Of a stretch of 38,381 nucleotides of DNA, positions 32,770 through 38,381 are shown piece by piece; position 1 is the first letter of the stretch; each line of letters begins with the position of its first letter. Below the pieces are notes generated by a model, which was not told the origin of the DNA, ran no database searches, and saw nothing but the letters and a program-made list of their open reading frames with translations. Origin of the DNA: Clostridia bacterium (lineage in GTDB: Bacteria > Bacillota > Clostridia > Lachnospirales > Anaerotignaceae). The stretch covers positions 1 to 38,381 of the forward strand of contig JALFWW010000001.1 in the NCBI GenBank assembly GCA_022786605.1, written 5' to 3'. The position numbers and the translations under genes are program-made.

Positions 32770-33483
32770 ATGTATCTCTACATTCTTGTATCTATCATAC
32801 TAACACTTCTTTTTGCCTTTGGCTGCAACGCTGCCCTTCGTAAACACGCTGGTTCTTTTTATATTCTCGCAGTCTTGATCATTTTGTTTGAAGTTATTTA
32901 CTATCAAACCGGGCTGCGTGACGCTGCACCAGAATGGCTCACACAATATATCGTCAATCCCTTTAAACGGGGCGCACTGCCTACTGCCATGTTCATCGTT
33001 GTGATGTATATCGGTGCTTTGGACACCAAAAATCCGTCTGTCAATAAACTCATGGGCATCCGAGGCGAATTATCCATCATTGCCTGCATTCTGACCTTGG
33101 GGCATAATATCGTTTATGGGCAAAAACATTTCGTGAATCTCTTTACCAATCCCAGTGAAATGAAACCACAAGCCTTCATTGCCGCCATCATTTCTCTGGT
33201 TATGATCGCCATTATGCTGCCACTGATGATCACTTCCTTCACATCCGTGCGCAAAAAGATGCGCACTGCTTCTTGGAAAAATCTACAGCGGTTGGCATAT
33301 CCATTTTTCGCATTGATTTATATCCATGTCATGGTTCTTTTTGTGCCGAAATTCAGTGAAAAATATCTTGATATCATTGCATACACTTTGATTTTTGGAA
33401 TCTATGCCGTTTTGAGGATTACGAAAGCTGTCAAAACAGCGAAAAACAACTCTCCTCAGCTAGACTATGCCGAAAACGCATAA
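32770..33483 (+). CDS. Ferric reductase-like transmembrane (MsrQ-like) protein
   Basis: This is a 237-residue protein with about six membrane helices. Likely haem-ligand histidines lie in LGHNIVYGQKHF (His112, His120) and YIHVMVLF (His186). The run SWKNLQRLAYPFFALIYIHV (split about Ser168-Val187) matches the ferric reductase/MsrQ pattern W-x-x-L-H-x-L-x-Y, but the usual histidine is Gln173, so one haem ligand may be missing. It is thought to pass electrons across the membrane; no flavin domain is attached and no MsrP partner is near. AAGGAGGAATGAT precedes the ATG. It is a single gene on the opposite strand, splitting the A-B array in two. Confidence 0.75.
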   Translation: MYLYILVSIILTLLFAFGCNAALRKHAGSFYILAVLIILFEVIYYQTGLRDAAPEWLTQYIVNPFKRGALPTAMFIVVMYIGALDTKNPSVNKLMGIRGELSIIACILTLGHNIVYGQKHFVNLFTNPSEMKPQAFIAAIISLVMIAIMLPLMITSFTSVRKKMRTASWKNLQRLAYPFFALIYIHVMVLFVPKFSEKYLDIIAYTLIFGIYAVLRITKAVKTAKNNSPQLDYAENA

Positions 33484-33505
33484 CCAAAATCCCTCATTGT
33501 ATATT

Positions 33506-33540
33506 CTTGAAAAAGGTCGCGTACAACAGCGACCTTTTTT
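33506..33540. terminator. Bidirectional terminator between convergent genes
   Basis: AAAAAGGTCGC (33510-33520) pairs with GCGACCTTTTT around an eight-base loop. It serves the ferric-reductase-like gene and the padR-A-B-B unit. Confidence 0.9.
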
Positions 33541-33597
33541 GCTGCCTAAAAAAGCCTCGATAGCAGCAAAAACCGTTTCCTCATATTCTTATGATGT

Positions 33598-34266
33598 CTA
33601 TGGTCGTGCCTTTCTGTCTTGGATGTTTTCATCCGCCCATCCGCCAACAGAAGAAACCCTCGGCAGATGCCCTTCTGTATCATATTCCTTTCCATCTTTG
33701 TCCAAACCCTTTCGATACACCACTTCGCCTGTTTCTGTTCTGCCTTCTATATATCCCACATAAAACATCCCTGGGTTTGCCTGAGGAAAGTCCATTTTCT
33801 CATGAAAAAAACCATTTTCCCCAACAGGCAGCGTGATTTCTTGCACAGGCGTCAAATTCTCCATCTCATCCGCCATGGAGTAAAACAGACAGGTCACTTC
33901 CGCAACTTCCGGCAGACAAGACAGTCCCACCAGAACATTTTCTTCCGTGAGCATGGCATCCACATCCCCATCCATGAAGTGGTATCCTTCCACAGACACA
34001 TCAGTGGACATTCGCCAAAACAGTCCCAGATAAGGCTCCACAGGAATCACTGAAAAACCTCTATTCCATTTTCCCACATAAATTTCACTGCCATCCCCTC
34101 TGGGATAGGTCAGAAGGATTTCTTCCGATGGTCCATAGCGCAGCCCTCGTTCCGCTCCATAAAAAGCTGCTTCCGGCGAAAAATAAAGTCGGTTGCTCCT
34201 GAACCACAGACAGCCGCAAAGCATCAGAATCACCAGAAACAAGATACATTGTCTGGCTCGTTTCAT
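33598..34266 (-). CDS. Type B array protein 3: small anchored outer-face protein without its own A partner
   Basis: This is a 222-residue protein, the longest type B. The anchor is at about 7-23 and includes a cysteine in ILMLCGCLWF. Shared motifs: LYFSPEAAFYGAERGLRYG followed by PSEEILL, then VEPYLGLFWR and LPVGENGFFHE. The C-terminus is extended and charged (KGLDKDGKEYDTEG). AGGTGATG lies before the ATG, and it follows another type B gene by 42 bases, not a type A gene. It is closest in the N-terminal half to the type B gene before it, so it may come from a tandem duplication. The function is unknown. Confidence 0.75.
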   Translation of the reverse strand: MKRARQCILFLVILMLCGCLWFRSNRLYFSPEAAFYGAERGLRYGPSEEILLTYPRGDGSEIYVGKWNRGFSVIPVEPYLGLFWRMSTDVSVEGYHFMDGDVDAMLTEENVLVGLSCLPEVAEVTCLFYSMADEMENLTPVQEITLPVGENGFFHEKMDFPQANPGMFYVGYIEGRTETGEVVYRKGLDKDGKEYDTEGHLPRVSSVGGWADENIQDRKARP

Positions 34267-34308
34267 TTTTCATCACCTACTTTCAATGTTCTTTTTCCAA
34301 ATCCTGAA

Positions 34309-34908
34309 TTATATAACCCTTTCCGCTGGGATAAGCTGCCATTTTTTTCTTTTCTCTACCATTTCTCCCGCTGCTGTTCTGCCTTCCAGATAGCCAATAT
34401 CACAGTCACCCCGGTTTTTATTTTCCGGTATATCCACTTCCGCAAAAAGAAGCCATTCTCTGTCACCGCCATGGCAACCTCCCGCAAAATGAATCTTCAT
34501 GAAACTGTCGCGATCAAACATTCCGATAACAAGTGCCTTCCGCCACCTCGGGCAATGAGGAAAGCTCACAATACGATTTTCATCAATGGGATAGACTTCC
34601 ACCATTTCCTCTATGGATAAATAATGACCATACCCTTTTTTCAGTTCCGCCGTTTTCCAGAACATATTCCCCTTCGGTTCCGCACAAACCGCAGAAAGCC
34701 ATTTTTCCCATCGTCCCACCAAACCCTGATTGCCATTTTCTTTTTCACAAGTCAGCAAGATTTCTCCAGATGGACCATACCGCAATCCTCGTTTCTCCGC
34801 GTGCGTTGTCCCTTCCGACGAAAAATAAAGACCGTTTTTCCAAAAATCATATCCACCACAAAGTACAATGTGCATTAAAAACAATGTCATTTGCCTGATT
34901 TGTTTCAT
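34309..34908 (-). CDS. Type B array protein 4: small anchored outer-face protein
   Basis: This is a 199-residue protein. The anchor helix is weaker than in its paralogues (about 8-20). Motifs: LYFSSEGTTHAEKRGLRYG followed by PSGEILL, EPKGNMFWK, and IGYLEGRTAAGE near the end, matching VGYIEGRTETGE of the neighbouring type B gene. The LPVGENGFF block is replaced. It starts in ATGA overlap with the type A gene. Family unknown. Confidence 0.7.
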   Translation of the reverse strand: MKQIRQMTLFLMHIVLCGGYDFWKNGLYFSSEGTTHAEKRGLRYGPSGEILLTCEKENGNQGLVGRWEKWLSAVCAEPKGNMFWKTAELKKGYGHYLSIEEMVEVYPIDENRIVSFPHCPRWRKALVIGMFDRDSFMKIHFAGGCHGGDREWLLFAEVDIPENKNRGDCDIGYLEGRTAAGEMVEKRKKWQLIPAERVI

Positions 34909-35627
34909 TCCATCACCTGTCCATCTGGCAGAGAAATATCAATAGGTCCTGCCCAGCCACGCCCCAGATCCGCGTTTCCCCAAATTTGCAGACGGTCCGC
35001 TTCTTCCGGCACATTTTTCAGCTTGATCTGTCCTTTTCCATAAAAACGCCCATCTTTATAACTGCCAGCACTGTCATAGCACGGAGTTCCATTCACATAA
35101 GGGCAGGCATTGATTTCAAAGGTCCAATATTCATCTCTGGAAAAAGGATTCCGCCATGTGGCATAATCCACTTCCATCATACCGTCTTCATAGTACACGA
35201 TTTTGTCAATGTATATGGTGTAGCTGTAAACCTCTTTTTCTATATCCAGAGGAATCATGTAAACCACCTCACTGTAAGAGGCCTGGCGCACTTCCGCAAA
35301 ATATCCCTTAGCAATGCTGACGCCCGTATCCAAAAGACCAAAAGCCGTTTTTGCTGCCACCACAATGCAAAGGATGCCTAATATCAGCCAAACATACCCC
35401 AGAACAGGATGATGGGCTTTATCCAGCTCTTTTCCCAGTTCTTCGCTATCTCCCATGTAGTCCACAGTCAATTCTGCCGCTTGTTTCTCATCAATGTCTT
35501 GAGAAAGCAGGTCTTCATACAAATCCTCCATGTGTTCCGCCAGCTCCTGCCGGATTTTCCTGCGGTCAAAGGCAAAACGCACATGGGACACCACATCATT
35601 CAAGTACCGTTCCCAAGGTTCCCGCAT
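34905..35627 (-). CDS. Type A array protein 3: HAAS/permease-prefix-like membrane protein
   Basis: This is a 240-residue protein with the HAAS-like domain (RRKIRQELAEHMEDLYEDLL, AAELTVDYMGDSEELGKEL), then one main membrane helix (about 80-105) and an outer domain with SEVVYMIPLD, DKIVYYEDGMMEV and a C-terminal ISLPDGQ. ATG at 35627 is chosen because GGGGGAG is about six bases before it; a GTG two codons earlier is too close. It overlaps the padR gene by 32 bases, so expression is tightly linked to padR. It is the first structural gene of the array. Confidence 0.75.
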   Translation of the reverse strand: MREPWERYLNDVVSHVRFAFDRRKIRQELAEHMEDLYEDLLSQDIDEKQAAELTVDYMGDSEELGKELDKAHHPVLGYVWLILGILCIVVAAKTAFGLLDTGVSIAKGYFAEVRQASYSEVVYMIPLDIEKEVYSYTIYIDKIVYYEDGMMEVDYATWRNPFSRDEYWTFEINACPYVNGTPCYDSAGSYKDGRFYGKGQIKLKNVPEEADRLQIWGNADLGRGWAGPIDISLPDGQVME

Positions 35628-35958
35628 AGCCACTCCCCCTTATGACGCGCTCCACAGAGCCGCAGAAGGTTTCCCACTGCTTTTTTTCTTCTGCCAGCTG
35701 TGCCTTTCCCGTTGCGGTAATACGGTAATACTTCCGTTCCTTGCCGCTCTCCGTTTTGGCACGATAGGACTTCACCAGATTCTGGCTTTCCATACGATGG
35801 AGCACAGGATACAGTGTTCCTTCTTTAAATTGGAACACATTCTGACTTCGATCGCTGATCTCCTTGATGATTTCATAGCCATAACAATCTTTTTCCGCCA
35901 GCAATGACAAAAGCATCAATACCGTACTGCCGCCTACCAATCCTTTATCTACTGCCAT
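35596..35958 (-). CDS. PadR family transcriptional regulator
   Basis: This is a 120-residue protein with the PadR winged helix: STVLMLLSLLAEKDCYGYEI, then a recognition helix with FKEGTLYPVLHRMESQNLVK and the wing KERKYYRITATGKAQL. These usually repress their own operon until a ligand or stress signal releases them; the short C-terminal dimer helix fits the small PadR-s2 type. ATG at 35958 has AGGAGG eight bases before it. Its promoter overlaps a palindrome at the start site, which indicates autoregulation. It is the first gene of padR-A-B-B. The signal is unknown. Confidence 0.9.
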   Translation of the reverse strand: MAVDKGLVGGSTVLMLLSLLAEKDCYGYEIIKEISDRSQNVFQFKEGTLYPVLHRMESQNLVKSYRAKTESGKERKYYRITATGKAQLAEEKKQWETFCGSVERVIRGSGYAGTLGTVLE

Positions 35959-35973
35959 AATCATTCCCTCCTT

Positions 35974-36024
35974 TATACTTAGATTCTCTAGGTATATTAT
36001 ACCTTGTGTATCTAGGTATCACAA
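35974..36024 (-). promoter_or_regulatory. padR promoter with TATACCTAGA operators
   Basis: On the minus strand TTGTGA (36019-36024), 17 bases, TATAAT (35996-36001). A 23-base palindrome at 35974-35996 (TATACCTAGA, GAA, TCTAAGTATA; one mismatch) covers the start site, and a second half-site GATACCTAGA lies at 36011-36020 inside the spacer. This is a good candidate for PadR autorepression. Confidence 0.7.
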
Positions 36025-36033
36025 TGGGCATTC

Positions 36034-36139
36034 TGTGGAAAAATACACACCTTTCTGTGTGCATCTTGCTATGTGCTGTGGAAAACATTCTTTTTTCTGT
36101 GGAAAAACCCACAGGGTTTGTGGGCAAACATGTGGACAA
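36034..36139 (+). repeat. Array of DnaA-box-like TGTGG repeats
   Basis: TGTGGAAAA occurs at 36034, 36077 and 36098; TGTGGGCAA at 36119 and TGTGGACAA at 36131, all in the same orientation. Reverse-complemented, the first is TTTTCCACA, one base from the Bacillus-type DnaA box and within the broad TTWTNCACA consensus. Three successive boxes are exactly 21 bases apart, and the first spacing is 43, which suggests one face of the helix. A CCCACA/TGTGGG stem lies at 36108-36124. No replication gene is near. Confidence 0.5.
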
Positions 36140-36146
36140 AACGCAA

Positions 36147-36176
36147 AAAAGGGATTCTCTTTCGAGAATCCCTTTT
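36147..36176. terminator. Bidirectional terminator after the PepSY gene
   Basis: AAAAGGGATTCTC (36147-36159) pairs perfectly with GAGAATCCCTTTT (36164-36176) around TTTC. Confidence 0.9.
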
Positions 36177-36211
36177 GCTGTTCCCCATCCAATTTTTGCT
36201 TTCACAAAACA

Positions 36212-37705
36212 TCAATCGTCATAATCTTTTTCCGCTTTCAGCACTTTGCCTGTTACTGCGTCAATTTCATATTCATATTCCATTTTGCCCGCACGGAATT
36301 CGATTTCATATTTCTGTACACCATCATCATAATCCAGTTCGGTCTTTTCATACCGCACATTAGAGGAAGAAACACCTGCGTGTTTCAAAGCGATTTTTCT
36401 CGCTTCTTCCGCGGAAATCACTTTATCTTCAGGTTTTGTTTCCGGTTTCCATGCTTCTGCATCATAGTCAACATCCACGATTTTACCTGTAGCTGCGTCG
36501 ATGGTGTAATCATATTCCTGATTGCCTTTGTAAAATTCTACTTCATAGTATTTTTTGCCGTTTTCATAATCGGTTCCCGCTTTTACGAATTTCACCTGAT
36601 TTGCTTTCAGACCAGCATCTTTCAGGGCAATTTCTTTGGCTTTTTCCAGACCGATGTCTTTTGTTTCTTCAGGACGTGTCCAGCTATCTACATCATAGTC
36701 ATGTTTCAGAACTTTGCCGTTTTTCGCGTCAATTTCAAAATCGTATTCTTTCTTATCGGTATAGAACTCTACGTCATAGAGCCAACGTCCATCTCTGTAA
36801 TTCAGTTCCGCACGAATGAACGTAACGTCTTTTGCCAGCAGGTTGCTGTAACCCAGCGCGATATTTTTCGCAGATTCCGCACCAATGAAATCATCTTCGG
36901 GACGTGTCCAGCCATCTACATCATAGTCATGCTTCAGAACTTTTCCGTTTTTCGCGTCGATTTCAAAATCGTATTCTTTCTTATCGGTGTAGAACTCTAC
37001 GTCATAGATCCAGCGTCCATCTCTGTAATTCAGTTCCGCGCGAATGAACGTAACGTCTTTTGCCAGCAGGCTGCTGTAACCCAGTGCGATATTTTTCGCG
37101 GATTCTCTGCCGATAAAACCTTTGGCAATTTCTTCTTTTTCTGTTTCAAAACTGTCCGCATCTGTTACAGTCAAATCCCCATTCAGCGTAATGGTCTTGG
37201 TACTGTTATCCCAAACCACCTCTTTGTTCATAATTTCACCAATGGCACGCAGAGGCAGGTATGTGCTGCCGTTATACAGAATCGGATATACACGCTGACC
37301 AGTTACGGAATAAAATTCTTTTTCATCATCTTCTACTACAATGGTAAAATCCGGGCGTTCCTGCACATGGATATCTTTTTTGCCGATATAAGGATTGTCT
37401 TTATCGGAAGAAACAGAATCCCTTTCGCCGCTGATGGTAATGATTTTATTTTTTTCATCCCAGTTCACATTCTTGCCCATCAATTCACCAATGGCACGCA
37501 AAGGCAGATAAGTTGTGCCTTCATACAAGATCGGATACACCGCTTCGCCGCTGGATGTTTTAAAATCCACTTCATCCCCATCCACAACAATGGTAAAATC
37601 CGAGCGAAGCTGCGCTTCTGCTGTACGAATCGTCGCACCAAAAGCAGGCACTGCCAATGTTGCTGCCAAAACTGCTGCTGTCACAATCGCAAAACGTTTC
37701 TTCAT
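36212..37705 (-). CDS. Secreted protein with two stalk domains and four PepSY domains
   Basis: This is a 497-residue protein. A signal peptide (1-24, ending AFGA) is followed by two copper-amine-oxidase-N-terminal-like stalk domains (about 36-93 and 118-176; both contain TYLPLRAIGE) and four PepSY-like repeats (about 197-272, 273-348, 353-420 and 428-497). The first two repeats are 76 residues each and differ at only six places. PepSY domains are often taken to bind or hold back partner proteins or peptidases outside the cell. It has no anchor, so it is released or held by other parts. The start ATG has GGGGGTC upstream. It is a single gene with its own promoter and terminator. Confidence 0.85.
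   Translation of the reverse strand: MKKRFAIVTAAVLAATLAVPAFGATIRTAEAQLRSDFTIVVDGDEVDFKTSSGEAVYPILYEGTTYLPLRAIGELMGKNVNWDEKNKIITISGERDSVSSDKDNPYIGKKDIHVQERPDFTIVVEDDEKEFYSVTGQRVYPILYNGSTYLPLRAIGEIMNKEVVWDNSTKTITLNGDLTVTDADSFETEKEEIAKGFIGRESAKNIALGYSSLLAKDVTFIRAELNYRDGRWIYDVEFYTDKKEYDFEIDAKNGKVLKHDYDVDGWTRPEDDFIGAESAKNIALGYSNLLAKDVTFIRAELNYRDGRWLYDVEFYTDKKEYDFEIDAKNGKVLKHDYDVDSWTRPEETKDIGLEKAKEIALKDAGLKANQVKFVKAGTDYENGKKYYEVEFYKGNQEYDYTIDAATGKIVDVDYDAEAWKPETKPEDKVISAEEARKIALKHAGVSSSNVRYEKTELDYDDGVQKYEIEFRAGKMEYEYEIDAVTGKVLKAEKDYDD
36662..37117 (-). repeat. Recent 228-bp tandem duplication inside the PepSY gene
   Basis: Units are 36890-37117 (first in the protein) and 36662-36889. They encode 76 residues each with six amino-acid differences, and most base differences are silent third-position changes. 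The third and fourth PepSY units are clearly more diverged. Confidence 0.85.
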
Positions 37706-37769
37706 AACAAGACCCCCTTTTCCAAACTCATCTCCTAGTTTTTTAATATAATTTATTTGATATTATTAT

Positions 37770-37798
37770 ATCATATCATGGAAACAATTTCCAGACAA
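37770..37798 (-). promoter_or_regulatory. Promoter of the PepSY protein
   Basis: On the minus strand TTGTCT, 17 bases, TATGAT; a TATAAT overlaps it at 37765-37770. A GGAAATTGTTTCC palindrome lies in the spacer and could be an operator. Confidence 0.5.
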
Positions 37799-37852
37799 TT
37801 GTACACATTGAAATACAATTAAAATCCAATCGTAATATAACTGTAATATAAT

Positions 37853-37883
37853 AAAAAAAGACAAGCATTTCTGCTTGTCTTTT
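37853..37883 (-). terminator. Terminator after tRNA-Tyr
   Basis: AAAAGACAAGCA (37856-37867) pairs perfectly with TGCTTGTCTTTT (37872-37883) around TTTC, with a T run on the minus strand. It closes the 16S-tRNA-Tyr transcript or a separate tRNA transcript. Confidence 0.9.
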
Positions 37884-37886
37884 CAG

Positions 37887-37967
37887 TGGGCGGAGAAGGA
37901 TTCGAACCTTCGAAGCTATCGCAACAGATTTACAGTCTGCCCCCTTTGGCCACTCGGGAATCCACCC
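37887..37967 (-). tRNA. tRNA-Tyr (GTA)
   Basis: A class II tRNA with acceptor GGGTGGA paired to TCCGCCC, anticodon stem CAGA/TCTG with loop CTGTAAA (anticodon GTA), a long variable arm, GGTTCGAATCC T arm, and discriminator A. It lies about 213 bases past the 3' end of the 16S rRNA. Confidence 0.93.

Positions 37968-38381
<414 letters not shown>

Noticed and set aside
36034..36139. The TGTGG repeats as a CRISPR array.
   Set aside because: Units are nine bases long with irregular gaps of 43, 21, 21 and 12. There are no spacer-size intervals and no cas genes.
36034..36139. The TGTGG cluster as the chromosomal origin.
   Set aside because: There is no dnaA, dnaN, rpmH or parAB nearby and no clear unwinding element, so only a DnaA-box-like cluster is claimed.
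36035..37738. A 567-codon open frame on the plus strand opposite the PepSY gene.
   Set aside because: It is the mirror of a Lys/Glu/Asp-rich coding strand. The product is an unnatural Phe/Ile/Cys/His mix, it has no ribosome binding site, and the minus-strand gene has signal peptide and domains.

Overview
The window looks like a chromosomal segment of a low-to-middling GC, Gram-positive anaerobe of the class Clostridia, probably a relative of Lachnospiraceae or Anaerotignum. Supporting signs are strong AGGAGG ribosome binding sites, TTGACA/TATAAT-type promoters often carrying an extended TGn -10 element, clostridial gene sets (TIGR04086 membrane protein, AddB, DUF1893, ferredoxin-type proteins, a 4Fe-4S aldo/keto reductase), and the 3' end of a 16S rRNA with a CCTCC anti-Shine-Dalgarno tail. 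There are no phage, insertion-sequence or CRISPR genes.

Layout. Positions 1-2700: a DUF1622 membrane protein, a C-rich structured RNA ending in a terminator, a Crp/Fnr-type regulator, and a convergent ferredoxin plus polyferredoxin-like membrane protein operon with a candidate operator at about -41. 2700-5800: trkA-trkH potassium uptake. 6060-8790: secD-secF and a TIGR04086 membrane protein. 8870-12200: a PHP phosphoesterase, a stalk-domain lipoprotein and an FMN_bind protein. 12270-16200: addB (no addA beside it) and a hotdog thioesterase-like gene. 16200-19160: a small unknown gene, ruvB, ruvA and an EamA transporter. 19250-24940: ilvA-type threonine ammonia-lyase, a cyclase-family protein, then the quality-control run tig-clpP-clpX. 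24990-27350: DUF503, GNAT, DUF1893 and a ferredoxin-fused aldo/keto reductase. 27470-29340: two adjacent paralogous coiled-coil proteins. 29480-29800: tRNA-Leu, tRNA-Phe and tRNA-Gly from one strong promoter.

29890-35960 is the accessory part: a PadR regulator with its own operator and an array of small membrane proteins of two types. Type A has a near-constant N-terminal HAAS/permease-prefix-like domain, membrane segment(s) and a variable outer domain. Type B has one N-terminal membrane anchor and a shared GPS-E-I motif. The order is padR-A-B-B, then a ferric-reductase-like gene on the other strand, then A-B-A-B. Each A-B pair is joined by an ATGA overlap. This is the best candidate for an undescribed system here.

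36000-38381: a run of DnaA-box-like TGTGG repeats, a secreted PepSY/stalk-domain protein with a recent 228-bp internal duplication, a tRNA-Tyr with its terminator, and the end of a 16S rRNA gene whose downstream side holds this tRNA instead of a 23S gene.

Outside the genes, the most striking signal is a dispersed element present three times (about 2727-2879, 5872-6056, 9739-9956). Its paired arms change sequence but stay complementary, while parts of its unpaired sequence are conserved.
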